64,000 nt of DNA from JBHJGM01 sp050331815 (GCA_050331815.1 JBHJGM010000002.1:248001-312000); one strand, 5' to 3'; numbered from the stretch's first letter, positions 43,269 to 53,668 are shown. The notes: generated by a model from the sequence alone, not told the origin. A program made the numbers and translations.

Positions 43269-44416
43269 TCACCGCTTTTCGCCAGGCATGTGGCAAACAG
43301 CCGCTCAACGTTGGTGCTCCAGCTGAAGCGCTCGAGGTGCTGGCGCCCGCCCGCGCTCAGCCGGGCACGCAGTTCGGCATCTTCAATCAGACGGCGGCAG
43401 GCCTGGGTCAGCGCGGCTCGATCGCCGGGCTCAACCAGCAGCCCCGAGACACCGTCGGCCACTGCCTCGGTCACCCCGCCTGTTCTGTGCGCCAGCACGG
43501 GCAAGCCACGGGCCGCGGCTTCCAAATAGACCAGCCCAAAGCCTTCGATGCTTTGCCGGAGCCTCTGGCTCGTCATCGCAAACACCCGCGCCTGGGCGTA
43601 GATCTTCGGTAAGTCCGTGTCCGCCACCGCGCCTGCGTACTCGAACGCAACGCCAAGTAGCGTTGCCTCACGCTCAAGCACGCGCAGGTATTTTTCATCG
43701 GTCGACGGCCCGGCAATCCGGTACAGCACCCGCTTCTTGAGTGGCTCCGGAAGCGCTCCCAGACCTTCGAGCATGGCAAGCTGCCCTTTGCGTGGATGTA
43801 CGCGCGCCACCGTCAGAAAGACAATGCGCTCACCCGTGGGCTCGGGCGGTGGCACGAATGTTTCCACGGGGCTTTCAAAATCATGGCGCAGCGCGCCAGG
43901 CACTCGCATGGTTTTTCCAACCAGACTTTTGCCAAAGCGCTCGAGCAACAATGCCTCGATGGGCTCAGAGACCACCCCGATCCGGTCCGCCCGCTCGAGC
44001 AGTCGCGCGAAACGGCCCCGCCAGTGCGGCCAGCGGTGCAAACGCAGAATCTCCGAACCATGCAGGGTCAGCACAATCGGAATGTCGCTGAAAGACTTCC
44101 AGGCCGCCTGCTCCGCCAGTGCCATGATGGGTCCGGGCTCCGGGAGCCAGAGTAGCGTATCCAAAAAATCACTACGCCGGGCGAGGAGTTTTCGGCGCGT
44201 GGTCCGGCGGCAGCCGGCTCCTAGGCTGCCTTTGTTGCCCAGCGCGTGAACCGGAAAGGGAAAGCCGCGCTCACTTAACCCATCAGTCTGAGGTGCCCAT
44301 GCCTCAACACCGTAGCCTACCTTGACCGCTGCGCGCGCGGTTTCCTCCACATAGACGGCGATGCCCCCTCGCTTGGGAAAAAACTCGTGCGTGACGATCG
44401 TGACCGAAGACGCCAT
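43265..44416 (-). CDS. GT4-family glycosyltransferase
   Basis: A 383-residue retaining glycosyltransferase of the GT-B fold. The N-terminus has the acceptor loop VTHEFFPKRGGIAVYVEETARAA, the middle has the IVLTLHGSEILRLHRWPHW acceptor segment, and the C-terminal nucleotide-sugar site has FLTVARVHPRKGQLAMLEGL and the EX7E motif EGFGLVYLEAAARGLPVLAHRTGG. The substrate is unknown; cell-surface glycan synthesis is likely. ATG 44416 is preferred over an upstream in-frame start at 44452. It lies isolated between a regulator and an SDR gene on the other strand. Confidence 0.88.
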   Translation of the reverse strand: MASSVTIVTHEFFPKRGGIAVYVEETARAAVKVGYGVEAWAPQTDGLSERGFPFPVHALGNKGSLGAGCRRTTRRKLLARRSDFLDTLLWLPEPGPIMALAEQAAWKSFSDIPIVLTLHGSEILRLHRWPHWRGRFARLLERADRIGVVSEPIEALLLERFGKSLVGKTMRVPGALRHDFESPVETFVPPPEPTGERIVFLTVARVHPRKGQLAMLEGLGALPEPLKKRVLYRIAGPSTDEKYLRVLEREATLLGVAFEYAGAVADTDLPKIYAQARVFAMTSQRLRQSIEGFGLVYLEAAARGLPVLAHRTGGVTEAVADGVSGLLVEPGDRAALTQACRRLIEDAELRARLSAGGRQHLERFSWSTNVERLFATCLAKSGD

Positions 44417-44522
44417 GGCGACTGCTTCGCCTTGAACGGCCCGCACGGTCAAGGCCTTAGTGACTCCGCCGAGGTGAAAAAGATTTTGCCTGCCTGTCGC
44501 AGGAGTTTAAGTCTGCCCGTAG

Positions 44523-45350
44523 ATGTCCTTGAAATCCCGATACACGTCCGCCTGCGTCACTGGAGCCAGTTCCGGCCTCGGCAAGGCGATAGCCGAAGCC
44601 CTGCGAGCGCAAGGCATTGAGGTGTGGGGAACCAGCCGAAACCCTGAATCCTTAAGCCTCGAAGCCCACGAAGGGGCGCAGCATTGGCTGTCGCTTGACC
44701 TGGCCGACGCGGATAGCCTCGCCAGCTTTGTCGAGCGCTTGCGTCAGGAGGCCCCCGGCTTCGACCTGTTTATCAACAACGCCGGCTTTGGTGCCGCTTA
44801 TCCCTTCGAGAATTTTTCCACCGAAGCATTTGAGCGGCAGCTAGAGGTGTTGCTGGCCGCTCCGGCGCTGCTTTGCCGCACGGTTTACCCCCGGATGCTG
44901 CAGCGCGGTCGCGGTTGCCTCGTCAACGTCTCGTCGCTGGCCGCCCAGTTTCCGCTGCCATTTCTCAGCGCTTACAACGCGTCGAAAGCTGGTTTGTCCG
45001 GGCTCAGTCGCAGTCTCGATTTGGAATGCCCGCAGCCTGAGGTGCGCATTATTGACTTCAGGCCGGGCGACTTTCGAACTAACTTCGGGCGCGCCACGGA
45101 ACTGCCTGCAATCCCCGGTGGCCGGTCGGACTACGCGCGAAGCCTGCAGCGGCAGCTGGCCCTGATGGCGGAGGCGCCTCTGCCGCAAAAAGCGGCCCGC
45201 GATCTCATCAACGCATTGGAAAAAGGCCGGCGTGGCACTGTCTGCAGCGGCACATTTTTTCAGGCGCGGATGGCACCCTTGCTGGCGCGTGTATCCCCCT
45301 GGTCGATACAGCGGAAAATACTCCGTCGCTATATGGGCCTTGCAGGCTAG
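44523..45350 (+). CDS. SDR-family oxidoreductase
   Basis: A 275-residue classical short-chain dehydrogenase. It shows the cofactor motif ACVTGASSGLGKAIAEAL, NNAG at DLFINNAGFGAAYPFEN, and the catalytic Ser-Tyr-Lys (NVSSLAAQFPLPFLSAYNASKAGLSGL). RPGDFRTNFG follows in the substrate-loop position. The C-terminal 60 residues are basic (RMAPLLARVSPWSIQRKILRRYMGL), and might hold it at the membrane as in lipid-acting SDRs. The substrate is unknown. Its TAG stop shares the palindrome CTAG with the recD stop on the other strand. Confidence 0.85.
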   Translation: MSLKSRYTSACVTGASSGLGKAIAEALRAQGIEVWGTSRNPESLSLEAHEGAQHWLSLDLADADSLASFVERLRQEAPGFDLFINNAGFGAAYPFENFSTEAFERQLEVLLAAPALLCRTVYPRMLQRGRGCLVNVSSLAAQFPLPFLSAYNASKAGLSGLSRSLDLECPQPEVRIIDFRPGDFRTNFGRATELPAIPGGRSDYARSLQRQLALMAEAPLPQKAARDLINALEKGRRGTVCSGTFFQARMAPLLARVSPWSIQRKILRRYMGLAG

Positions 45351-47098
45351 AAGCTTAATTTGGGTGATTTCCAGCAATCCGCGAGTTGTTCCAAAAGGCC
45401 GGTTTTTCTGCGCGTGCGTTGAGCGATGGCCTTGGCGAGCACCTCTCCACAACCCCAGATAACCACTCTTTCCCGCGCCCGACTGACGGCGGTGTAAATC
45501 AGCTCCCGCGTTAGCAGCGGGTGATCCTCCGGCGGCAGTACCAGATGCACACAGCTGTACTCGGAACCCTGGCTGCGGTGCACTGTCAGGACTGGACCAG
45601 CCTCCCACGCAGGCAGCGCGGACAGCGGCACCACGATGTCACGGCTGAAATGCACCTGCGCGAAGCCGCGCATCCGCCAGAGGACACCGACGTCGCCGTT
45701 GGCTAGGCCCAGACGAGGCGCGTTACGCGTGAGCAGAATCGGCATTCCGTTGGGCCAACTGTGCGGCGCTTGTTCGTCGATACCCTGCTGACGGAAAAGC
45801 TTGCGTGTCAGGCCGGCGACCCCAAAGGGACCCTGGCGTAGAACGCATAGCACCCGTTGCGCATCTAGACGGTTCAGTGCCGTCTCAACCTCCATGGCCT
45901 CCAACAGCGGCTGCAGGCTCTCCTGCAATGCGCTGCGCAGCGCGCGGTCTTTCATCGGCTCAGGCTGGCTCAACTCGTTTAAAATTACTTCGTTGGAGCC
46001 CTCACTGGCGAGCAGCTCCAGGGCCGCGGAGGTATCTCCGTTTCGAACACATTCGCAGAGCGTTGAAATGCCCGGCTGTTGTACAAAGCGAAAGTTTTGG
46101 GTGTATCGAATAGTTTGCCGCTCCATCGCAGCTTTAAACGTATCCAAATCATCAATACGCGATTCTTCTTCGCTGGCCAGACGCATGCGGGTCAGGTCTC
46201 CAAAGACCGCTCCGGCTTCGACCGAGGCCAGCTGGTCCGGGTCGCCTAACAGCAGTAGGCATGCATCTTCTGGGAGTGCCTCCAGCAGATGCTTAAGCAA
46301 AACCATGTCGATCATGGAGGCTTCATCCACGATCAGCCGACGCAACGGCAAAGGCCTGCCTTGGCCGTGCCGAAAGCCACCCTCCGGCAATGGCTGGAGC
46401 AGCTTGTGAATCGTACTGACGTTCTTGGTTAAGGCTTCTTTCAAAGCTTCGGGAAGCCGCTCGGTGCCGCCAATGGCTTCACGCAGGCGTGCGGCGGCCT
46501 TGCCCGGCGCGCACAAGGCGGTTGCCTCGAGCGAGTTCTCGCCGGCCTCGTGCAGGCACGCCAGCAACTTCAAGACCCCGGTTGTTTTGCCGGTTCCGGG
46601 CCCACCGCAAATGAGTGTGAGCGGCGCCGTTGCGGTCAGGCGAGCGGCCGCCTTGGCAGGTGAATCCTCGAGCCCAAATACATTTTCCAGCGCTGATAGA
46701 AATGCAGGCGAGGGCGGAGCAACAGAGCCGCGCAATCGAGTAACCAGGGCCTCGGCCAGGTGGCGTTCCGTCTGCCAGTTGCGTCGAAAATACAGACGAT
46801 GATCGCGGGTTAACACCAGTGGTCGGCCCTGCGTTGGACTGCCGGCCACTCCGCACGTCAGCAAGCGCTCGGACATTTCCGCCTCCGCTCTCGAATCGGC
46901 TTCGTCTGCGTTCAGGTCGGCGATTTGGATGCACGTATCGCCCTGTTCCAGCGCCTCGCAAAGCCGTTGCACGGCAGACTCCAGCTGTGGCTCCGGCCTG
47001 CTCGCTACGTTAGCCAAAAAGCGATATATGGCCCCAGCCAATGGCACCACACCGGAAGCGGTATTATTGGTTTCGCCGGAAGCTTGCGCTGTCATCAT
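45347..47098 (-). CDS. recD: RecBCD enzyme subunit RecD
   Basis: The 5'-3' helicase motor of RecBCD, 583 residues. The Walker A motif is LICGGPGTGKTTGVLKLL; further helicase motifs are RLIVDEASMIDMVLLKHLL (DEAS), LLLGDPDQLASVEAGAVFGDL, YTQNFRFVQQPGIS, and LTVHRSQGSEYSCVHLVLP and LIYTAVSRARERVVIWG near the end. The N-terminal 100 residues are the RecC-contacting domain. The ATG overlaps the recB stop (ATGA), so translation is coupled. Last gene of recC-recB-recD. Confidence 0.95.
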   Translation of the reverse strand: MMTAQASGETNNTASGVVPLAGAIYRFLANVASRPEPQLESAVQRLCEALEQGDTCIQIADLNADEADSRAEAEMSERLLTCGVAGSPTQGRPLVLTRDHRLYFRRNWQTERHLAEALVTRLRGSVAPPSPAFLSALENVFGLEDSPAKAAARLTATAPLTLICGGPGTGKTTGVLKLLACLHEAGENSLEATALCAPGKAAARLREAIGGTERLPEALKEALTKNVSTIHKLLQPLPEGGFRHGQGRPLPLRRLIVDEASMIDMVLLKHLLEALPEDACLLLLGDPDQLASVEAGAVFGDLTRMRLASEEESRIDDLDTFKAAMERQTIRYTQNFRFVQQPGISTLCECVRNGDTSAALELLASEGSNEVILNELSQPEPMKDRALRSALQESLQPLLEAMEVETALNRLDAQRVLCVLRQGPFGVAGLTRKLFRQQGIDEQAPHSWPNGMPILLTRNAPRLGLANGDVGVLWRMRGFAQVHFSRDIVVPLSALPAWEAGPVLTVHRSQGSEYSCVHLVLPPEDHPLLTRELIYTAVSRARERVVIWGCGEVLAKAIAQRTRRKTGLLEQLADCWKSPKLSF

Positions 47099-50000
47099 GG
47101 TTCCATCCCGAGTAGGTTCGCCAGCGCTACAAGTATGGCGGGGTCGGGTTTTTCAAAATAGACGCCCTCTGCGGGCTCAGATGTCGAATGCTCCGCAATC
47201 GCTCGGACAAACAAGTAAAGCATGCCGCCGAGCTTGGCATGTGTGCCAAGATAGCGTGCCGCCGCCAGCGCGTACAAGTACGCCTGCAGGCGATACGAGG
47301 CCCGATGCATGGCTTTGCGAAGGCCATCCTCGCTGGTGTCGTCCAGCAGATTCGTTTTCCAATCCAGGATATAATAGCGGCCTTCGTGCTGGAAAAGCAG
47401 ATCGATGAAGCCGCGCAGATAGCCATTCACCGCAGCCACCGCATTCGCAGGGTGCTGCCCGGAGCCTAGCAAACCCAGTTGCTCCAAACCCAGTGACAGT
47501 TGCTGGCCGTTGCCCCAGCGTGCCGGGAGCGAAAACTCGACCTCGGCGCGGCAGTCTCCACGCCTGAGCTTCGATAGCGAAAATCCGTGCGAGACCTGCG
47601 TTAGCGGCGTCGCCACCGTGCGCTCAACCCACTGCAGCGCCGCTTCAAAAGGCGGACCCACCGTAGGCAATCCGTGCGCGTTCAGGCGATCGACAACTAC
47701 TTGAGAGAAAGTGCTCGTATCTGAAAAATCGATACGCTCAAAGATTTCATGAAACAGCCGCCCAGTCGCCGCTCCAGCCCTAAACTGCGTGGGTGTTGCC
47801 TCGGTGGCAGCTTCATTGGAGAGCACTGGCAGGTCTTCGTGGTCTGCCGCAGGGCTGCCTGCCTGAGACACCAGACTGCTGAAGCTTGACGTCATCGGGC
47901 GGGCAACCAGTTTTCGATTCCAAGGGCGCACTTCCACCTGGGTGACGTTCTCCGATTCATTGCTGAGGAGTGCGTGCCTGGGCACTGGAAACGATTCGGC
48001 GCATTTTGTGGAGATAGCTGCTAGATGTTCATCGGCTAGCGATTGCAGCCAGCCTTCCAGGTCCTTGCCCTCTGGTGCCAGTCGTGCCAAGGCAGCGTTC
48101 TTTGCGCCCTTGGTGTTGGCCCAGTGAAGTAAGCAGCGACGCCGCGCCCGCGTCAGCGCAACGTAGAGCAGGCGCGCGTCCTCACTGGCGATCTCCGCTT
48201 CGGCTCGGCTTCGCAGCGCAGTTGGAGCGGTTTTTACTTCGCCAAGATAAACGTCGCACAGCCCCGGCTCATTGGGGTCATGCGCGCGCAAGGGAAAAGC
48301 CGGCTCCTTGGGCGGTTGCCAGACAAACGGACAAAGTACGAATTCATATTCTAACCCCTTGCTCTTATGAGTGGTCAGAACTTGTACGCCGGCTGTCTCG
48401 CTTTCAAAAGGCCGGGCGAAGCGCTCGTCATCGCTGGTTTTCTTTTCTGAGATCAATCGCGCAAACCAGTCACACAAGCCAGCGGGACTGAGCTTGCCTT
48501 GCGACTCGCCAATGCGAATCAGTTCAACCAGGTGCCGCAGACAGGAAACGCTGTCCTCTCCTTGGTTTCGCTGAATCAGGCGCGCATAAGCACTTTCCGA
48601 CTCTTCGAAGGCCACAAAAAATGCCAGAAAGCCGCGCTGCTTCCAGGTTTCATTCCACTGCTGAAATTTTTGTGCGATGTCCGTCTGCAGTTCAAGGTTC
48701 GTATTCAATTCATGAATACTTTGAGCTGCCCAGTTAAACAGCGGGGTTGCCAGACAGGTGCGCAAAAACTCATCGCGGTTGAGTTCAGCGACTGCCCGCA
48801 TCAGCCAGTACAGCCAGCTGGCTTCATCCGTATCGAGCACATTGCCCGTGGAAAACAACCGTGCCGGCAGGCTGTTCGCCCGCAGCCGTTGCGCCACCGC
48901 CTGCGCCTGCCGGTTCGTGCGAACCAGTACAGCGTAGTGGTCCAGCGGTATGTCTGGATGTTCTTTATGCAGCCGGGAAATTTGCGCGGTAGTCAACGCA
49001 ATCACGCGTTCGGTCGCGGCGGTCACCGTCAGCTCTTTCTTTACCTCAAGCCCGTGCAGCCAGCACTCCAGGGAAGCACCAGCCTGTGCTTCCGCTGAGG
49101 CGCCTGAGGCTACCGGCTGAAACGTGATTTCCGGAAAAACAAAGGGGGCCGTGCTGGCTGAAAACAACGCGTTCACGGTCTCGATCAGCGCTGCTTGCGA
49201 ACGGTAATTCGTCGTCAAGGTGAATCGTTGCTGGGTAGCCTTTCGTGCCTTCAAATAAGTAAAAATATCCGCGCCTCGAAAGCTGTAAATCGCCTGCTTT
49301 GGGTCACCCACAAGAAACAGCCGACAGGCAGCGCGCCCAAAGATTCGCTCAAACAGCTCCCATTGTAGAGGATCGGTATCCTGAAATTCGTCAATGAGCA
49401 CACAGTGGAACTGTTTGTGAAGTGCTTCCATGACAGCGCCTCCGCGCGTACCTCGCACAGATGCCGCAACACCCAGTAGCAGTTCATCGTAGGTACGCTC
49501 CGCACGTAAAAGCAGTCCCTCGTGCTGTGCCTGTTTCATCTGCTCGACAAAGTCGCGCCAGAGCGTGGCTTCGGCCCGTCGCATTGTCTCCTGCAAAGCC
49601 GTCACTACTCGAAACCAGCCATGCCCCGGCCATTGTGCGCGCTTTCGCTTGAGGATGCTGCGCTCAATCGCTTCTTCACTGACACAAGCCAATGCTGCCA
49701 ACGCCGCGTGGCTGGGCGCTCCGGAAGTGAACAAGGCCTCCAGCGTATCCACTGTTTCATTACGTGAGCCTACCCAGTTGCGCTGGTCAGTCGAAAGCGC
49801 ATCATGATTTCGCAACAAATCTCCAAGCGCCACGTCGTCTGCCTGCCATCCCTCCTTTGCTGCCGCGAATGCAGCCTGAACGGCTGCTTCAGCAGCATCC
49901 AGAGAAGTAAACGTGTTGTCCGGAAGCAACCGGGAACCACCCGCAAAAAGCGACAGCGCGTCCAGGTTGTTCAGCCGAGTGCGCCAGTCGTTTTTGGCAA

Positions 50001-50535
50001 ACAGCAGTGTGCCCAACCAGGGCCGCCCTTGTAAAAAATTTCGTCCGCGGTAATCCTCAATACGCTGCTCCCGGTTGAAGGACGGGTCCGGTGCGACTTC
50101 GAAATCAGCCAGCCCGCCCGCGAGCAGCGCGGTCTCTCTGAGGACTTTTTGGCAAAAGCCGTGAATCGTGGCGATGGTGGCTTCATCGATTCGAGTAAAG
50201 GCCTGCGCCAGCGTATCAGAAAGACGAATACGCTCCTCAATGCTAGCGTTTGCAAAAGGCAGCAAGGCGGGATCCTGTATCCGGTTTTCATTTAACTCTG
50301 CCGCAGCTGCCGAAAAACGCTGGCGCAGGCGCCGCCGCAGGTTGGCCGCCGCTGCATTGGTGTAGGTCACGACCAGCACCTGCTCAATGTTTAGGCCCGT
50401 CTCCAGTACCAGGCGCAGGCACAGGCCCTCGATCGTGAACGTCTTGCCGGTGCCTGCGCTGGCCTCGATGAGCGTGATTCCTTCACCCGGCAGCGGCGCG
50501 CTCCAGTCAAAATCTTGCGTGGTGGGCTCAGTCAT
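47095..50535 (-). CDS. recB: RecBCD enzyme subunit RecB (helicase-nuclease)
   Basis: The 3'-5' helicase and sole nuclease of RecBCD; 1146 residues, close to the E. coli protein (1180). The N-terminal UvrD-type ATP site is LIEASAGTGKTFTIEGLCLRL, with VLIDEFQDTDPLQWELFERIF, LVGDPKQAIYSFRGADIFTYL, LTTNYRSQAALIETVNALF, and VLTTHKSKGLEYEFVLCPF. The RecB-family nuclease domain at the C-terminus has GYLRGFIDLLFQHEGRYYILDWKTNLLDD, including the metal-binding Asp and the D-W-K-T catalytic Lys. It overlaps recC by 8 bases at its start and recD by 4 at its stop. Confidence 0.96.
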   Translation of the reverse strand: MTEPTTQDFDWSAPLPGEGITLIEASAGTGKTFTIEGLCLRLVLETGLNIEQVLVVTYTNAAAANLRRRLRQRFSAAAAELNENRIQDPALLPFANASIEERIRLSDTLAQAFTRIDEATIATIHGFCQKVLRETALLAGGLADFEVAPDPSFNREQRIEDYRGRNFLQGRPWLGTLLFAKNDWRTRLNNLDALSLFAGGSRLLPDNTFTSLDAAEAAVQAAFAAAKEGWQADDVALGDLLRNHDALSTDQRNWVGSRNETVDTLEALFTSGAPSHAALAALACVSEEAIERSILKRKRAQWPGHGWFRVVTALQETMRRAEATLWRDFVEQMKQAQHEGLLLRAERTYDELLLGVAASVRGTRGGAVMEALHKQFHCVLIDEFQDTDPLQWELFERIFGRAACRLFLVGDPKQAIYSFRGADIFTYLKARKATQQRFTLTTNYRSQAALIETVNALFSASTAPFVFPEITFQPVASGASAEAQAGASLECWLHGLEVKKELTVTAATERVIALTTAQISRLHKEHPDIPLDHYAVLVRTNRQAQAVAQRLRANSLPARLFSTGNVLDTDEASWLYWLMRAVAELNRDEFLRTCLATPLFNWAAQSIHELNTNLELQTDIAQKFQQWNETWKQRGFLAFFVAFEESESAYARLIQRNQGEDSVSCLRHLVELIRIGESQGKLSPAGLCDWFARLISEKKTSDDERFARPFESETAGVQVLTTHKSKGLEYEFVLCPFVWQPPKEPAFPLRAHDPNEPGLCDVYLGEVKTAPTALRSRAEAEIASEDARLLYVALTRARRRCLLHWANTKGAKNAALARLAPEGKDLEGWLQSLADEHLAAISTKCAESFPVPRHALLSNESENVTQVEVRPWNRKLVARPMTSSFSSLVSQAGSPAADHEDLPVLSNEAATEATPTQFRAGAATGRLFHEIFERIDFSDTSTFSQVVVDRLNAHGLPTVGPPFEAALQWVERTVATPLTQVSHGFSLSKLRRGDCRAEVEFSLPARWGNGQQLSLGLEQLGLLGSGQHPANAVAAVNGYLRGFIDLLFQHEGRYYILDWKTNLLDDTSEDGLRKAMHRASYRLQAYLYALAAARYLGTHAKLGGMLYLFVRAIAEHSTSEPAEGVYFEKPDPAILVALANLLGMEP

Positions 50536-53500
50536 CGCTCCGCTTCAGGCGATGTTTTATGAGCGGTCCGCCCACAGCTTCGGCCCAGTGCTCAAAGGAT
50601 TTCTGCTCGGGAAAATCACTTCCGTAAAGCAACCGATGGGCGGGTTTGTTGCCCTCGGCCCACTCCTCGTTTCGGTAGTTACCCCTCCAGGTTAGCTCCG
50701 CTTGCGTAAACGGATCCGTTTTTTGCCGATCCGACATACGAGCCTTTGCAAAAGCCAGCGAGGTCGCCGGGAAAAAGGGCAGCGGCGCACATTGTCCCTG
50801 GGCAAATCCCTTCAGCAAACCCCCTAGGTAACTCAAAGCGTCTTCTGCCTCTGGGGCAGACAACGCCTCCCGTCCGCTACGGCCCACCACAATGGCTCTC
50901 GTGACGTTCCCGCCGCTAGCGACCGCAGCCAACAACCGAATCCACGCCGCCAACGAATCCTGCTCGCGCACACTACCCGCGCGGACGTCGAGCAGCACGT
51001 CCTCATAAATTGGATACACCTTGCCCGTGAGAGCCCGCGCTGTTGGCAAATCAACCTCCAGACTGGCCGCTTCGCTTGAACCAGCCAGGCGCTGGTGGCT
51101 GGCAAAGGTGGCCGCAGCCTCGCTTTGCAACTTACGCAACTGAAGCCGCCCAGGCTCGCCTGGCGCTACAGCCCCACTCGCGCGAAGCAACTCCATCGCC
51201 TGGTCGGGATCGTCTTCGGCGCGAAGTGTCTTCAGCAGTCTTTCCCGCAACTGGTACGCCTCCAGGCCGTCTGTGCCCTCGGGTTCGTTCTCAGGCAGAC
51301 TCTCAGTCAACTCCGGCAAGCGCATGCCCAGCCTCTGCCGCAGGAAGAATTCCGCCGGACTGCGCCAGAAGGCAATGAGCGTCTGCAGTTCAACCGCTGC
51401 TGCATTTGCAGTCGTAGGTAGTTCATCGGAAGTCCATAAGCGAGCCGGAGCCGTGTCCGGCAAGCGTGCGTTCGCCAGCACCGCCACAGAAGGATCGTAG
51501 GTAAACAGGCCCTCTGTTGAAAAATAGCGCGGACTGTGAGGCAGCAGCGGATGTCTGCGCGAAATAGTCTGTATCGATTCTACGGATACGGGCAGTGCTT
51601 CTAGCACTTCGGCGATAAGCGTGGATGGCGGAGCCTCCTCATCCGGCTGGGTGGAAAGTCCGCAGTGGCTGAGGATTATTCGCTCTCGCGTATTGAGCAG
51701 TAGTTCCAGGAAACTTTGGCGATCAACGTCACGCGGGGAGGGCTCTCCCTCCAGCAGGCGTTCGCGTAAATCGGCCGCCTCATAGTTCTGCCTGGGCGGA
51801 AAAGCACCATCGTTGAAGCCGAGACACACGACCACCCTTGCCGGTATTCCCTGTGCGCGTGCGGGCGTCGAGAGGTTGACGCCACCCCGAAAGAGCGCAC
51901 CCACCTCTCCGGATTGCACCCAGTGGCCCAGCAGGTAGCGAAGCGTACGCAGGTCGATGCGCAACGCGGTATCATCTGCAGAGGCGAGTCGCTGCAAAGC
52001 TGCCTGCCAGCTGTGCGCTTCGGCGGAGGCTGCGCACTCCCAGCCGCCAAGAAATTCCTTCACTGCACCCTGTAAATGCCTGGCCCACTCGCTCGGCGTG
52101 TGCGTCGCACGCGCGGTTGCCAGCCATGCAAAGAGTCTCTCCGTCCAGGCGATCCACTCGCCCAGTTTCAAAGCATCGAGTCCCTCCGCACCGCGCGCTG
52201 GGACGCGCTCTGCAAAGACGATCGCCTCATCGGGGTCCATCATGACGCCCAGCAGCAGCCGTTCGAAGCCAAACGCCCACGAGTTTTCCGCATAGGCGGG
52301 CAGGCCGGCTTCGGCGCGGTCCGTTGCATCGCGGCCCCAGGCGATCCGTGACTCCTGTATCCAAAAGCGGATACGCTCGAGGTCTGCCGAAGTCCAGCCG
52401 GCGGCCTGGGCAACGGCGGGTTCTTCCATGAGCGCGTACACCGCCGCCGCTTCCAGACGCGAACCAGCCAGGGCCAGCAACCGGTTCAGCGCCAGCGAGC
52501 ACTGGCCCCGCGAGTCGGGTCGGGTTTCGTAAGGCGCGAGTGGGATGCGTTGCGCGGGCTGCGCGGAAGCAAAGACGGCCTCAATCAGTGGCTGATACGT
52601 GTCAAGGTCGGGCGTCACGATCAAAACGTCGGCGGGCTCCAGCGCGTCCACGCTTTCAAAACATTCCAGCAGAACATCGCGCAGGGCTTGGACTTCACGT
52701 AAGGGATTGTGGCTGGCGTGCACCTGAACGGAGGCGTCCGCGGGTAACTCCCGGTCAGCCGCGGCGCAGTTCAAAAACAGCGAGCGCTGCAAGGCTTCCA
52801 GCAAACTGCCCTCGCCAGGTTCCACAAACCCTGCGGGCTCCAGCGAGGCGTTTCGGTCCACCAGCAGGTTGGTGCGATCCCGTTGCAGCCGGCCCAACGC
52901 GCTGAGCAGGTGCAGTTTTTTACCGGTTCGGTCGTGTATTGTTTGGGACTCGCGCCGTGCCGGCAGGTCTCCCTGAAAATCAGGCGTCGGCTCCAACAGG
53001 TACAGGTGCACCGGCACACGCCGGCCCAGCCATGACAGCAAATCGATAACCAGCGGCGGCAGGCTGGCCACACCGTACACGATCAAGCGCGCAAGCGGCG
53101 GCGTCTGATCAACTGCACCTGTCGCAATGCTTTCAAGTAGCCGCCGTAAGGCCGCGCCAAGCGTCGCAGGTTGCTGGTTTTCGCACAGATGCCGCCACAA
53201 TCTGCCCTGCCAGGGTCCTTCAGCGCTGCGCTCCCATTGTCGAAGCCAAGTGCCCCGATACAGGCTGTATTCTTCGAAAAGCTGGGCCAGCCGCCAGGCG
53301 CTTTGCGTACGGGCCAGATCATCGAGTTCTGCGGGAAACATCGATTCCCCGCCCCACTTTGCGGGCGTTTCCAGCGCCGTGCGAACCTGCCAGAAAAAAC
53401 GTGCAGAGTCGGGCCTGGGGCTGCCGGTAAGGTCTGCGGCCCAGTCGCCCAGATAAGTGCGGACGAAAGGCAGGTGCAGGTTAAAGGCGACGCCCAGCCC

Positions 53501-53668
53501 CTCGGCAATGCGATGCGTCAACCAGCGGCCCAGCCCGTGGTTGGGCACCAGGATGGTTTCCGCCGTCAGGGGATCCGCCCGCGGGTTTGTGCGCAGGTAA
53601 TCAACCAGCGCCTCGGCCAGGTTTTCCTGCCGATTGGATGCATGCCAAAACAAACCCGGTGCGCCCAT
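50528..53668 (-). CDS. recC: RecBCD enzyme subunit RecC
   Basis: The Chi-recognition and scaffold subunit, 1046 residues (E. coli RecC has 1122). The N-terminus GLFWHASNRQENLAEALVDYLR and TILVPNHGLGRWLTHRIAEGLGVAFNLHLPFVRTYL are RecC-specific. An inactive helicase-like fold runs through the first 800 residues (VFGVASLPPLVIDLLSWLGRRVPVHLYLLEPTPDF-type piece; VVCLGFNDGAFPPRQNYEAADL), followed by an inactive nuclease-like end (LTWRGNYRNEEWAEGNKPAHRLLYGSDF). Which Chi sequence it reads cannot be deduced. First gene of the rec operon. Confidence 0.94.
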   Translation of the reverse strand: MGAPGLFWHASNRQENLAEALVDYLRTNPRADPLTAETILVPNHGLGRWLTHRIAEGLGVAFNLHLPFVRTYLGDWAADLTGSPRPDSARFFWQVRTALETPAKWGGESMFPAELDDLARTQSAWRLAQLFEEYSLYRGTWLRQWERSAEGPWQGRLWRHLCENQQPATLGAALRRLLESIATGAVDQTPPLARLIVYGVASLPPLVIDLLSWLGRRVPVHLYLLEPTPDFQGDLPARRESQTIHDRTGKKLHLLSALGRLQRDRTNLLVDRNASLEPAGFVEPGEGSLLEALQRSLFLNCAAADRELPADASVQVHASHNPLREVQALRDVLLECFESVDALEPADVLIVTPDLDTYQPLIEAVFASAQPAQRIPLAPYETRPDSRGQCSLALNRLLALAGSRLEAAAVYALMEEPAVAQAAGWTSADLERIRFWIQESRIAWGRDATDRAEAGLPAYAENSWAFGFERLLLGVMMDPDEAIVFAERVPARGAEGLDALKLGEWIAWTERLFAWLATARATHTPSEWARHLQGAVKEFLGGWECAASAEAHSWQAALQRLASADDTALRIDLRTLRYLLGHWVQSGEVGALFRGGVNLSTPARAQGIPARVVVCLGFNDGAFPPRQNYEAADLRERLLEGEPSPRDVDRQSFLELLLNTRERIILSHCGLSTQPDEEAPPSTLIAEVLEALPVSVESIQTISRRHPLLPHSPRYFSTEGLFTYDPSVAVLANARLPDTAPARLWTSDELPTTANAAAVELQTLIAFWRSPAEFFLRQRLGMRLPELTESLPENEPEGTDGLEAYQLRERLLKTLRAEDDPDQAMELLRASGAVAPGEPGRLQLRKLQSEAAATFASHQRLAGSSEAASLEVDLPTARALTGKVYPIYEDVLLDVRAGSVREQDSLAAWIRLLAAVASGGNVTRAIVVGRSGREALSAPEAEDALSYLGGLLKGFAQGQCAPLPFFPATSLAFAKARMSDRQKTDPFTQAELTWRGNYRNEEWAEGNKPAHRLLYGSDFPEQKSFEHWAEAVGGPLIKHRLKRSDD

